From Scleromatobacter sp039920745 (GTDB taxonomy: Bacteria > Pseudomonadota > Gammaproteobacteria > Burkholderiales > Burkholderiaceae_C): a stretch of DNA of 64,000 nucleotides. Position numbers and translations under genes: made by a program. Positions 49,040-57,352 of this stretch are shown here, piece after piece (the first letter of the stretch is position 1; each line of letters starts with the position of its first letter). The notes beneath the pieces were generated by a model. That model worked only from the letters and a program-made list of their open reading frames with translations. It was not told where the DNA came from and ran no database searches. Where the stretch lies: contig JBDSDD010000081.1 of NCBI GenBank assembly GCA_039920745.1, positions 21,983 through 85,982 on the forward strand, given 5' to 3'.

Positions 49040-50319
49040 GCACGTTCGAAGACCTGCGGATAGTTCTTGCCATAGAAGTTGTCGACTTCCTCATGGTCGA
49101 GCGCCATGAAGCCGCGGAAGCCCGGCACCAGGAAAAAGCCGAACGCCGACGCGCAGGTGGCCACGCCGAACGCCAGATAGACGGCGCGCACGCTCCAGTG
49201 AGCCAGCGCGACGCCGGCGATGGCTGGGCCCAAGGTCTGCGACACCTGCGTGGTCATGATGACCGCAGCTGACATGCGCGCGCGGAACGCGAGCGGGCGC
49301 GCGAGCATGCGATGCGTCTTGCCCACCAGCGTCGTCGCCGCGTTGCACACGCCCGCCGTGGCGAACATGGCGACGAGCACGTGGCGGTCGCTGGTCCAGC
49401 CGGCGATGGCCAAGGACGCACCCATGAGTGCCATGCCGCCCACCCGGGTCGCAAAGCGGCCCTGTGCCTCCGCCCACCAGGCGGCTGGCCCCAGCGAGCC
49501 CACGAGCATCCCCAGCGACAGCGCTGCCTCGCACCAGCCCAGCCAAGCGGCCGACAAGCCCAGCGACTGCACCTTCAAGGGCACCAGCAGCGTGACGCAG
49601 GGCATCATCACGATGGCGCACACGAAGTTGCAGAGCACCCAGCCACGCTCCATCGGAATGGCCCAGTTGACACGCATCCCGACACGAAATTCGGTGGACC
49701 AGTCGCGCGCGGGCTTGCGGGCCGCCGTGCGGTCGGGACGCGGCAGTCGCGTGGCCAGCAAGGCTGCGGCGAACAGCAGCACCGCGCCCAGCCCCAGCGT
49801 GGGCGGCGTGCCTACCGCCGCCAGCACCGCGCCTGCGATGGCGGGGCCGATCAGCCGGCCGCTGGCCTGCGCCGTCTGCTGCAGCCCCAGCGCCTTGGAC
49901 AGGCCCGCCGGCGGCACCAGTTCGGTGACGATGCTGTTGGTGGCCGGCATGATCAGCGCACCGGCGAGCACGGTGACGGCTTCGATCGCGATGACGACGT
50001 CCAGCCGGTAGGGCGACAGCGCCGCGAACGCCGCCATGGCGGTCGCTGCGACGCCGAAACCGGCCAGGCCCACGACCATCAAGCTGCGCTTGGGATGGCG
50101 ATCGGCGAAGGGCGACAGCAGCGGCAGTGCGACGAAGGACATCGCCGACACCACCACGCCGTAGACCGCCAGGTCATGCGCGCCGCCCGACTGCGCGATC
50201 CACCACGGCAAGGCCACCTGGCCCACCATGATGGACAGCAAGGTCAGCGCGTCGCTCCACAGGAGCCAGCGAAAGGAGGTGCCCAGCAACGGGCTCCTGA
50301 ACGGGTGCCAAAATCTCAT
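49036..50319 (-). CDS. MFS transporter (enterobactin-exporter/DHA3-like)
   Basis: A 427-residue protein with twelve predicted helices. FRWLLWSDALTLLSIMVGQVALPWWIAQSGG and VVVSAMSFVALPLLSPFADRHPKRSLMVVG (the loop 2-3 G-x-x-x-D-R motif variant), then LQQTAQASGRLIGPAIAGAVL, are typical of the DHA3/EntS group of exporters. Direction is probably outward, substrate unknown. No regulator is adjacent. Confidence 0.9.
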   Translation of the reverse strand: MRFWHPFRSPLLGTSFRWLLWSDALTLLSIMVGQVALPWWIAQSGGAHDLAVYGVVVSAMSFVALPLLSPFADRHPKRSLMVVGLAGFGVAATAMAAFAALSPYRLDVVIAIEAVTVLAGALIMPATNSIVTELVPPAGLSKALGLQQTAQASGRLIGPAIAGAVLAAVGTPPTLGLGAVLLFAAALLATRLPRPDRTAARKPARDWSTEFRVGMRVNWAIPMERGWVLCNFVCAIVMMPCVTLLVPLKVQSLGLSAAWLGWCEAALSLGMLVGSLGPAAWWAEAQGRFATRVGGMALMGASLAIAGWTSDRHVLVAMFATAGVCNAATTLVGKTHRMLARPLAFRARMSAAVIMTTQVSQTLGPAIAGVALAHWSVRAVYLAFGVATCASAFGFFLVPGFRGFMALDHEEVDNFYGKNYPQVFERA

Positions 50320-50354
50320 CCCGGCATGCTACCGGGAGGCCGTTCAGCGCCGCT

Positions 50355-51293
50355 TCAGGCGCAGGCCAGCGTTTCTGCTTCCTCGGCCTTGGCGAAGAAC
50401 TTGAAGCTGCGGATGTGGGCGATCAGTGCGGCTTCGTCGTAGGGCTTGCCCATCACCAGGCCGACGCCGACGCGCAGCGCTTCCTCGCGGTGGCGATCCT
50501 CGGCGGACGTGATCATCACCAGCGGGATGTGCTGCGTGCGCGGGTTGCCGCGCAGCGCGTTGACCAGGCCGAAGCCGTCCATCTCGGGCATGTCGACGTC
50601 GGTGATCACGAGGTCGGGGCAGTGGTTCTCGAGCTGCTTGAGCGCGTCGAGGCCGTCGATGGCGGTGATGACCTGGAAGCCGTGCGAGGCCAGCAAGCGG
50701 CTCGACTTGACGCGCACCATCTTCGAATCGTCGACCAGCATCACCAGCGTCTGCTCGACGGTCTTCAGGACGGTCGGCGTCGCGGGCTTGCGGGCGACGA
50801 CCGCCGGGGCGGGGCGCGCCAGCGGCGTGGTCTTCTCGGCGCCGGTGGGCAATACCACCGTGGCAGGCAACTTGGGGAACATCGGCGTCGTGCGCTCGAC
50901 TTGGGGCAAGTGGGAGGCGGGCAGCGTCGACGCGAGTGCGGCGGAGGCCTTGGCGGCGTCGGCGGCGCGGCGGTCGGCCTCGACCCGGGCGGCGTTCTGC
51001 GCCTTGTGGATCGCTGCCTTGCGGCGCGCCTCTTCGGCGGCGATCACGCGCTGGGCTTTGGCGCGCGCGGTGGCGCGCGCCGCCTCGACGTCGGGCGCCG
51101 CGGTGGACGGTTGGGGCGCCGGCGCTGGCTTGCCGGCCTGCAGCGCGCTCTGGCGCGCGGCCAGCAGCGCGGTCTGCGTGGCGTTCTCACGTGCGGCTTG
51201 CGTTTCCGCCGAACGACGGCGGGCGACCGCGACACGCCAGGCCACGACGGCGAAGGCGAGGGCGACGAAGAGCGCGATAAGGAGGGTGGTCAT
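50355..51293 (-). CDS. membrane-anchored CheY-like receiver protein
   Basis: A 312-residue protein. An N-terminal helix (LLIALFVALAFAVVAWRVAVA) anchors it to the membrane; about 160 residues of Ala/Lys/Arg/Pro-rich linker follow, part of it helical (VEAARATARAKAQRVIAAEEARRKAAIHKAQNAARVEADRR), then a receiver domain: LVMLVDDSKMVRV, PDLVITDVDMPEMDG with the phospho-Asp, VMITSAEDR and VMGKPYD. No output domain follows. It may position a phosphosignal near the membrane, for example motility or chemotaxis machinery. Confidence 0.85.
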   Translation of the reverse strand: MTTLLIALFVALAFAVVAWRVAVARRRSAETQAARENATQTALLAARQSALQAGKPAPAPQPSTAAPDVEAARATARAKAQRVIAAEEARRKAAIHKAQNAARVEADRRAADAAKASAALASTLPASHLPQVERTTPMFPKLPATVVLPTGAEKTTPLARPAPAVVARKPATPTVLKTVEQTLVMLVDDSKMVRVKSSRLLASHGFQVITAIDGLDALKQLENHCPDLVITDVDMPEMDGFGLVNALRGNPRTQHIPLVMITSAEDRHREEALRVGVGLVMGKPYDEAALIAHIRSFKFFAKAEEAETLACA

Positions 51294-51457
51294 GGGTGAC
51301 GACGCCGTGGTGCTTTGCGGATGATCAGAGGATAGAGGCAATGGGGCCTGCTGATCCGTGGAAACACTGATGCAATCCGCGCCAGTTCGTGAAGTCAGGC
51401 ACATGAACCACGGCGACGAATGCAGCCGCTCAAGCTTGCACCAAAGTCGCGCCTGAG

Positions 51458-52018
51458 TCAGGTGTTGGCAAGCGTGATTTGTGTCACATCCGTGACCGGC
51501 TGCAACGCGCGCCACGTCAGGTACAGCCGCGTATCGAACTCGACCTGGTGGTAGTCGGCCAGCATGTGTTCGCACAGCGCGTAGAACGCCTTGTCGTGCT
51601 CGCGCTCCTTCAAATGCGCGAGCTCATGCACGACGATCATCTGCAGCATGTCGGCCGGCGCGTCCTTGAACAGTGCCGCCACGCGGATCTCGCGCTTGGC
51701 CTTCAACTGGCCGCCCTGTACGCGCGACACCGAGGTCAGTGTGCCGAGCGCGCGCTGATCGATCTGCAGCCGGTTGTCGTAGACCACCTTGGCCAGCAGC
51801 GGCGCGTTGCGCAGGTAGCGCTGCTTGAGGGCCATCGCGTGCTCGTACAGCGCGCCGTCGTTGCGCACCGTGTGGCGCTCCGGATAGCGGCGCGCGAGGT
51901 GGTCGCCGAGCTTGCCCTGCGCGATCAGGTGGCGTACCTGGTCCAGCGTCGACTGCGGATAGCCGCCGAGAAAGCGCAGGTCGTCGTGTGGTCGCGCGGC
52001 GGTCATGCCCGATTTCAT
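51458..52018 (-). CDS. YgjP-like metallopeptidase
   Basis: A 186-residue protein. MIVVHELAHLKEREHDKAFYALCEHM carries the HExxH zinc motif with the third ligand His after H-D-K-A-F-Y, the pattern of the YgjP/DUF45 (WLM) family. YLRNAPLLAKVVYDNRLQID precedes it. Start ATG 52018; GTG 52021 or ATG 52006 are alternatives. It is downstream of the HAD gene by eight bases, so probably cotranscribed with the ketone-body cluster by position only. Confidence 0.85.
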   Translation of the reverse strand: MKSGMTAARPHDDLRFLGGYPQSTLDQVRHLIAQGKLGDHLARRYPERHTVRNDGALYEHAMALKQRYLRNAPLLAKVVYDNRLQIDQRALGTLTSVSRVQGGQLKAKREIRVAALFKDAPADMLQMIVVHELAHLKEREHDKAFYALCEHMLADYHQVEFDTRLYLTWRALQPVTDVTQITLANT

Positions 52019-52026
52019 CACACGCG

Positions 52027-52830
52027 CTACAGCTGGGGGAACCAGTGCGGCACGTGGGCCAGCGCCTCCGCCAGCGAGCCGATGACACCGTGGGCGCGTG
52101 CTGCGATCTCTGGCGACGGCTGCTTCAGGTCGGGCACGATGACGACGCGCACACCCGCCGCCTGCGCGGCACGGGCGCCGTTCTCGCTGTCCTCGAACGC
52201 GATGCAGTCCTCAGGCGCGACGCCCAGGCGCGCGGCCGCGAGCAGATACAGCGCGGGGTCGGGCTTGCCGTGCGTGACCTCATCGCCGCCGCTGATGCAG
52301 CTGAAGTATTTCAGCACGTCGACGTGGCCCAGCCGATGGCGGATCTCGTCGACGGCGGACGACGAGGCGACGCCGCACGGGATGCCCGCCGCGTGCAGCG
52401 CCTCGAGCAGCGGCAGTGCGCCCGTCTTGAGCGGAAACACCGCGCCACCGCCGGATTGCGGCAGCAGCGCCTGCGCCTTGGCGGCGGTCGCCCGCATGGC
52501 CGCCTCGCTGCCCAGCATGTCGATCAGCATGGCCGTTGATTGTTGAGCGGCGGTGCCGATGACACGCATGAAGTCGGCCATCTCCAGCTTGAAACCGAGC
52601 GCCTGCGCGCCCTCGATCCAGGCCTGGGAAATGGCCCGCTCCGAGTCGATCAAGAGGCCATCCATGTCGAAGATGGCAGCCCGAAAGTGTCCGCCCTCAG
52701 CCAGCGGGGTAGCGCTGCCAGCTCCCCGAGGGAGCGCGCGGCCTTGCTCAGGAGCGGCCGAGCGCGGCGGTCGCTCGCTTTCGCGCTGCATTTCGAGACC
52801 CTGATCCCCAACTGGCCGTGTCGTCGTCAC
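52027..52830 (-). CDS. HAD-superfamily hydrolase (beta-phosphoglucomutase-like) with repeat-like N-terminal extension
   Basis: A 267-residue protein from GTG 52830, which overlaps the upstream stop by four bases (GTGA). The HAD core starts AAIFDMDGLLIDSERAISQAW (nucleophile Asp), has GVASSSAVDEIRHRLG (motif II), GKPDPALYLLAAARLG (motif III Lys) and AFEDSENGARAAQAAGV (motif IV). The first about 47 residues precede the core and include a stretch (SERPPRSAAPEQGRALPRG) that looks like a translated dispersed repeat. Cap type C1; sugar phosphatase or phosphomutase likely. Confidence 0.8.
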   Translation of the reverse strand: MTTTRPVGDQGLEMQRESERPPRSAAPEQGRALPRGAGSATPLAEGGHFRAAIFDMDGLLIDSERAISQAWIEGAQALGFKLEMADFMRVIGTAAQQSTAMLIDMLGSEAAMRATAAKAQALLPQSGGGAVFPLKTGALPLLEALHAAGIPCGVASSSAVDEIRHRLGHVDVLKYFSCISGGDEVTHGKPDPALYLLAAARLGVAPEDCIAFEDSENGARAAQAAGVRVVIVPDLKQPSPEIAARAHGVIGSLAEALAHVPHWFPQL

Positions 52831-53609
52831 TGCATGTGCCAGCCGTGCGACACCGTGATCGACTGGCCGGTCAGTGCGTTCGTCGGGAACGCGGCCAGGA
52901 ACACGGCCAGGCCGGCGACGTCCTGGACGGTCGTGAACTCGCCGTCCACCGTCTCCTTGAGCATCACGTTCTTGATGACGTCGGCCTCGCTGATGCCCAG
53001 CGCCTTGGCCTGCTCGGGGATCTGCTTTTCCACCAGCGGCGTGCGCACGAAGCCCGGGCAGATCACGTTGGCGCGGATCTTGTCCTTGGCGCCTTCCTTG
53101 GCCACGACCTTGGCCAGGCCGATCAGGCCGTGCTTGGCGGTGACGTAGGCCGATTTCAGCGGCGACGCCTCGTGCGAGTGCACCGAGCCCATGTAGATGA
53201 TGGAGCCGCCCTTGCCCTGGGCGATCATCGCCCGCATCGCGGCGCGGGTGGTCAGGAACGCGCCGTCGGCGTGGATGGCCATCAGCTTCTTCCAGTCCTC
53301 GTACTTGAAGTCGACGATGGCGCTGATGATCTGGATCCCGGCGTTGCTGATCAGCACGTCGACGCCGCCGAACTGTTCGACGACCCTGGCCGTGGCCGCA
53401 TCGACGGCGGCCTCATCGGTGACGTTCATCTCGACCGCCATCGCAATGCCGCCGCTGGCATTGATCTCGTCGGCCGTGGCCTGCGCCGCGGCCAGCATCA
53501 GGTCGGCGATCACGACCTTGGCGCCCTCCTTGGCGTACTCGATCGCGATCTCCTTGCCGATGCCGCTGGCCGAGCCCGTGATGATGGCGACTTTGTCCTT
53601 GAGTTGCAT
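52827..53609 (-). CDS. bdhA: 3-hydroxybutyrate dehydrogenase (SDR)
   Basis: A 260-residue short-chain dehydrogenase. KVAIITGSASGIGKEIA is the NAD loop, LISNAGIQ, SIIYMGSVHSHEASPLKSAYVTAKHGL with Tyr/Lys catalytic residues, and ANVICPGFVRTPLVEKQIPEQAKALGI are typical of D-3-hydroxybutyrate dehydrogenase, which interconverts 3-hydroxybutyrate and acetoacetate. AGGAG is six bases before ATG 53609. Context with adc and scoAB confirms a ketone-body/PHB role. Confidence 0.93.
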   Translation of the reverse strand: MQLKDKVAIITGSASGIGKEIAIEYAKEGAKVVIADLMLAAAQATADEINASGGIAMAVEMNVTDEAAVDAATARVVEQFGGVDVLISNAGIQIISAIVDFKYEDWKKLMAIHADGAFLTTRAAMRAMIAQGKGGSIIYMGSVHSHEASPLKSAYVTAKHGLIGLAKVVAKEGAKDKIRANVICPGFVRTPLVEKQIPEQAKALGISEADVIKNVMLKETVDGEFTTVQDVAGLAVFLAAFPTNALTGQSITVSHGWHMQ

Positions 53610-53646
53610 TTGAATCTCCTGATGCGATGGAAAGAAGGAAAGGGGT

Positions 53647-54387
53647 TCAGCGCGCGAGATAGTCATGGGCGACCGTGCCCATGGGAAGTGTCAGGTCGGC
53701 GACGATGTGCGCGGTCGACAGGATCTCCAGCACAGGCAGGTCGGCGATCGGGGCCAGCGCGTGATGGCGCAGGTCCAGGCCGCCGGGGCCGGTCCACGCG
53801 CCCTTGACCTTCACGTCGGTCAGCGCGTACTGCACCAGTTCGCAGATGCGCGGCGTGCCGTCCACATGCGGGATGATCTTGAGCAGGAAGGCCGGTGCCT
53901 CGAGCGCGGCCTTGGCCACGGCGGGATCCAGGGCCTTGTGCTTGAAGCCCATCGTGCCGGTGGCGATGCGGAAGTCGCTGTAGTCCAGCGTGCCCATCAG
54001 CGTGTCGGTGTGCACGCGCAGGTCGGGTTGGCCCAGCTTCTTGGGGAAGCCCCACAGTTCGCGGCCGGCGGCGATCGGCGGGTGGTCGTTGAGGAACATC
54101 GACAGCACGAAGCCGCCGTGGATGCCGTTGTAGGTGACCGGGATCACCTGGCCGGACTCGGTGTAGTCGCCAAAGCCGGTGGAGTCCGGCATCTTGATGA
54201 ACTCGAACTTGACGATCGGGTCGGCGAGCTCCAGTGGCGCCGGGACCAGCGCGCGCAAGGCATCGGGGTCGGTGCGGTACGAGATGATCAGGTACTCGCG
54301 ATTCACGAAGCGGTACGGACCGGGCGGAAACGCCGGGTTGTGCAACGGCATCGCAAAGGCGCGTTGGCGCACCTCGTCTTCGGTCAT
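53647..54387 (-). CDS. adc: acetoacetate decarboxylase
   Basis: A 246-residue enzyme. The Schiff-base Lys lies in ELWGFPKKLGQPDLRVHTD, and EFIKMPDSTGFGDYTESGQVIPV with the conserved Glu is present. It decarboxylates acetoacetate to acetone and CO2. Second-to-last core gene of the ketone-body set; 71 bases separate it from scoB upstream and 37 from bdhA downstream. Confidence 0.93.
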   Translation of the reverse strand: MTEDEVRQRAFAMPLHNPAFPPGPYRFVNREYLIISYRTDPDALRALVPAPLELADPIVKFEFIKMPDSTGFGDYTESGQVIPVTYNGIHGGFVLSMFLNDHPPIAAGRELWGFPKKLGQPDLRVHTDTLMGTLDYSDFRIATGTMGFKHKALDPAVAKAALEAPAFLLKIIPHVDGTPRICELVQYALTDVKVKGAWTGPGGLDLRHHALAPIADLPVLEILSTAHIVADLTLPMGTVAHDYLAR

Positions 54388-54458
54388 GTCGGGCTTTCTT
54401 CGTTGCGGTGCAGCATTTCTACCAGACTCTGCTGTCCGGGCGCTGTCCTGGTCGAGCT

Positions 54459-55112
54459 TTACCCGCGAGCGAGGGGGATCGCGGTCACCGATTGCAACTG
54501 GTCGAACGCGAGCCCGGGGACCACGTCGACCAGCGTCGCGCCGTGCGGCCCGACGTCGATCACCGCCAGGTCGATGTAGACGCGGCTGACGCAGCCGAGG
54601 CCGGTCAGCGGGTAGGTGCAGGACTCCACCAGCTTGCTCTCGCCGCCCTTGGTGAGATGCTCCATCATCACGAACGTGCGCTTGGCGCCGATGGCCAGGT
54701 CCATCGCACCGCCGACGGCGGGGATCGCACCTTCGGCGCCGGTGTGCCAGTTGGCCAGGTCGCCCCGGGCCGAGACCTGGAACGCGCCCAGCACGCAGAT
54801 GTCGAGGTGGCCGCCACGCATCATCGCGAAGCTGTCGGCGTGGTGGAAGTACGAGCCGCCGGGCAGCAGCGTCACGGGCTGCTTGCCGGCGTTGGTGAGA
54901 TCGAAGTCCTCGGCGCCGGGCGCGGGCGCGGGGCCCATGCCGATGATGCCGTTCTCGCTTTGCAGGACCACCTCGCGGCCTTGGGGCAGGTGGTTGGCGA
55001 TCAGCGTCGGCAGGCCGATGCCCAGGTTGACGACGCTGCCGTCGGCGATGTCCCGGGCGACGCGGGCGGCCATCTGGTCGTGGGTCCAGCGAGGGAGCGC
55101 GGTCGTTGTCAT
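54459..55112 (-). CDS. scoB: 3-oxoacid CoA-transferase subunit B
   Basis: A 217-residue beta subunit. VVNLGIGLPTLIANHLPQG and LQSENGIIGMGPAPAPG with the catalytic Glu in S-E-N-G, followed by GGHLDICVLGAFQVSARGDLANW and GAMDLAIGAKRTFVMMEH, are diagnostic. With ScoA it moves CoA from succinyl-CoA to acetoacetate. It starts one base after the scoA stop. Confidence 0.95.
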   Translation of the reverse strand: MTTTALPRWTHDQMAARVARDIADGSVVNLGIGLPTLIANHLPQGREVVLQSENGIIGMGPAPAPGAEDFDLTNAGKQPVTLLPGGSYFHHADSFAMMRGGHLDICVLGAFQVSARGDLANWHTGAEGAIPAVGGAMDLAIGAKRTFVMMEHLTKGGESKLVESCTYPLTGLGCVSRVYIDLAVIDVGPHGATLVDVVPGLAFDQLQSVTAIPLARG

Positions 55113-55113
55113 G

Positions 55114-55809
55114 TCATGCCTTGAAGCCGGCGCCGCGGGTGGCGGTGCGGTCGATCTTGACGACCCGCTGCACGAACAGGCCCGGCGTGACGACGGATTC
55201 GGGGTCCAGCGCGCCGAGCTCGACCACCTCGTGCACGGTGGCGACGCAGCACCGGGCCGCCATCGCCATGATCGGGCCGAAGTTGCGCGCGGTCATGCGG
55301 TAGGTGAGGTTGCCCCAGCGGTCGCCGCGCTCGGCCTTGATCAGCGCGACGTCGGCGTGGATCGCGGTCTCGAGCACCTGCATCTTGCCGTCGAACTCGC
55401 GCGTCTCCTTGCCTTCGGCCAGCACCGTGCCGTAGCCGGTGGGCGTGAAGAACGCGCCGATGCCGGCGCCGGCGGCGCGGATGCGCTCGGCGAGGTTGCC
55501 CTGGGGCACCAGCTCGAGCTCGATCCTGCCTTCGCGGTACAGCCGGTCGAAATGCCACGAATCGACCTGGCGCGGGAAGCTGCAGATGATCTTGCGGACG
55601 CGGCCGGCGCCCAGCAACGCGGCCAGGCCGGTGTCGCCGTTGCCGGCGTTGTTGTTGACCACGACGAGGTCGCGTGCGCCCTGGTCCAACAGCGCCGCGA
55701 TCAGTTCGTCGGGCAGGCCGGCCGTGCCGAAGCCACCGATCATCACGGTGGCGCCGTCCTTCACGTCCACGAGGGCCGCGGCCGCGCTTTCAACGATCTT
55801 GTCGATCAT
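55114..55809 (-). CDS. scoA: 3-oxoacid CoA-transferase subunit A
   Basis: A 231-residue alpha subunit. VKDGATVMIGGFGTAGLPDELIAALLDQGARDLVVVNNNAG carries the CoA-binding G-G-F-G-x-x-G-x-P motif, and GGFGTAG, ICSFPRQ and FFTPTGYGTVLAEGKE are typical. First gene of the operon scoA-scoB-adc-bdhA-HAD. Upstream, TGAGACATGTGTCA (55824-55837) is a near-palindrome about 15 bases before the start and could be an operator. Confidence 0.95.
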   Translation of the reverse strand: MIDKIVESAAAALVDVKDGATVMIGGFGTAGLPDELIAALLDQGARDLVVVNNNAGNGDTGLAALLGAGRVRKIICSFPRQVDSWHFDRLYREGRIELELVPQGNLAERIRAAGAGIGAFFTPTGYGTVLAEGKETREFDGKMQVLETAIHADVALIKAERGDRWGNLTYRMTARNFGPIMAMAARCCVATVHEVVELGALDPESVVTPGLFVQRVVKIDRTATRGAGFKA

Positions 55810-56207
55810 CGTTCGTTCGCCTGTGAGACATGTGTCAGAGGGCCGTCAATCTACCAAATGGGCGCCGACCCTGCGTTGAACAGCGACTCTGCCGCGCCTG
55901 TGCGGGTTGACGCGATGTGTCGTCGTGCCGCATCGTGCGGCTGTCCGCAGCCTGTCTTTCGTGCGGGCAAGTGTCAGCCAGAGGCCACGAGCGTGCGAAA
56001 TGACCGCTGATTGGCTCGCCGGGTCACTCGTTGGCAAGTGAAATGGCGGACCATCGACCTGACGCAAGGTGTTGGCGTTGACGTTGGCGGCTTATGGCAA
56101 GACAGCTGGCGCCGTCCGTGTGAGACTAGACGCAGTGCGGCAAGCCGCGCCGGATGCACGCAGAGGCGTCCGAGACACACCAACGATTTCGGAGACCATT
56201 TCAGACC
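55810..56207. other. intergenic region between divergent scoA and a secreted-protein gene
   Basis: About 400 bases with no convincing gene. It contains the near-palindrome at 55824-55837 next to scoA and otherwise mixed-composition sequence, less GC-rich than its surroundings. It must hold the divergent promoters of the scoA operon and the gene at 56208, but I cannot name a clear -35/-10 pair. Confidence 0.5.
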
Positions 56208-56852
56208 ATGCAGATCCGCTCGCCCTTCCGGCTGTCCGCGCTGCGCCTCCTCCTCGCGACGACCGCGTCGTGGCATGCCGCGACGCGCGCCGCCGATGCG
56301 CCCGTGCCCCCGCCTCCCTGGCCCGTGAGCAAGGAGTCGCCAGCCGCGCTGGCCGCCGATCCAGTGCGTCCGCTGCTGCTGGGCGGGCTGCGCCTCACGC
56401 TCGACGGCTCCACGCTGGTCGGCACCCGCGTGGCCATCGGCGCCGGCGTCAGCCAGCGCCAGGGCAAGGGCACCGACGCACTCGATTGGCTTTGCTACAC
56501 CCTGACCGACGGCGCGCCGGCGCAGCGGCTGTGGCTCACGTCCAGCGAACTGTCGCGCGGCCGCATCGACGCCGTCGTCGCGGCTGAGCTGCCCGAGGGC
56601 ACGCGCGCCACCACCCAGTGCCCCGAGCTGCCGGCCAAGTTCAAGCCCGTGCGCTTCGACGATGGCTTGTGGCTGGGTGGCGTCAGCACCGAACTGCGCA
56701 AGGCGCTGGGCATCCCCGTCAAGTCTGGCCCCATTTTCTCCAGCCTGTTCCAGGGGCAGTCTGGCAACCTGACGATGGTCAGCTCGACGGTCATCGAATT
56801 CCGTTCCGGTCGGGCGGTCACGTTGCACGTGGCCCACTCTTCGCAGAACTAG
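56208..56852 (+). CDS. secreted hypothetical protein, 214 aa
   Basis: A signal peptide (MQIRSPFRLSALRLLLATTASWHAATRAAD) precedes a mature domain with beta strands and two Cys (LDWLCYTLTDG and TTQCPELPAKFKPVRFDDGLWLGG). VRPLLLGGLRLTLDGSTLVGTRVAIGAGVSQRQG and the C-terminal LTMVSSTVIEFRSGRAVTLHVAHS are further conserved-looking segments. I do not recognise the family. Single gene, periplasmic or exported. Confidence 0.68.
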   Translation: MQIRSPFRLSALRLLLATTASWHAATRAADAPVPPPPWPVSKESPAALAADPVRPLLLGGLRLTLDGSTLVGTRVAIGAGVSQRQGKGTDALDWLCYTLTDGAPAQRLWLTSSELSRGRIDAVVAAELPEGTRATTQCPELPAKFKPVRFDDGLWLGGVSTELRKALGIPVKSGPIFSSLFQGQSGNLTMVSSTVIEFRSGRAVTLHVAHSSQN

Positions 56853-57010
56853 GGCGAGCCAGATCGCCCTGCGCCAGCGGCTTGAAGCCCTTTCGCTTGT
56901 CTTTTCGTGCTATCGCCGCGGCCCCGGATACGGGATGCTTGCGGGTGACGGTCGATCTCGGCATGCCCCCTGCGTGCCAGCGTCGCCCGATTCGACCAAC
57001 ACAGACACGC

Positions 57011-57349
57011 ATGCCTGCTCCCTCCCTTGCCCCGGCGTCGACCCGTCCGGCGTCGCCGCGCCGCGTCGTCGTCGCGCGCGCCTGTGCCGCGCTGGCCCGG
57101 CTGGCGCCTGGCGCAGTGCGGGCCGAGACGCGGCGCCTCGCCGCTTCGCGGGCGCGGGTGTCGCTGCCGCGTTACCTCGGCTCCCGGCTGTCGCTGGACC
57201 AGGCCTTGCTGCCGATGATGGAGGGCGACGTGCGCTGGGCCCGGCGCGAGGGCCATGTCGGCGCAGGTGCGCGGCCGAACGTGCTGACGCCGATCTGCCC
57301 GGGCCCGTTGCGCGCCGTCAAGCCGGCCGCCGTCGGATCGGGCGGCTAG
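57011..57349 (+). CDS. questionable 112-aa ORF upstream of the diguanylate cyclase
   Basis: An ATG at 57011 opens a frame that ends three bases before the cyclase start. The product is Arg/Ala/Pro-rich with no signal, helix or known motif, though its last third (LDQALLPMMEGDVRWARREG) is less biased. It could be a real small gene, or an accident of the high-GC sequence. Region 56853-57010 shows nothing else. Confidence 0.3.
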   Translation: MPAPSLAPASTRPASPRRVVVARACAALARLAPGAVRAETRRLAASRARVSLPRYLGSRLSLDQALLPMMEGDVRWARREGHVGAGARPNVLTPICPGPLRAVKPAAVGSGG

Positions 57350-57352
57350 GCC

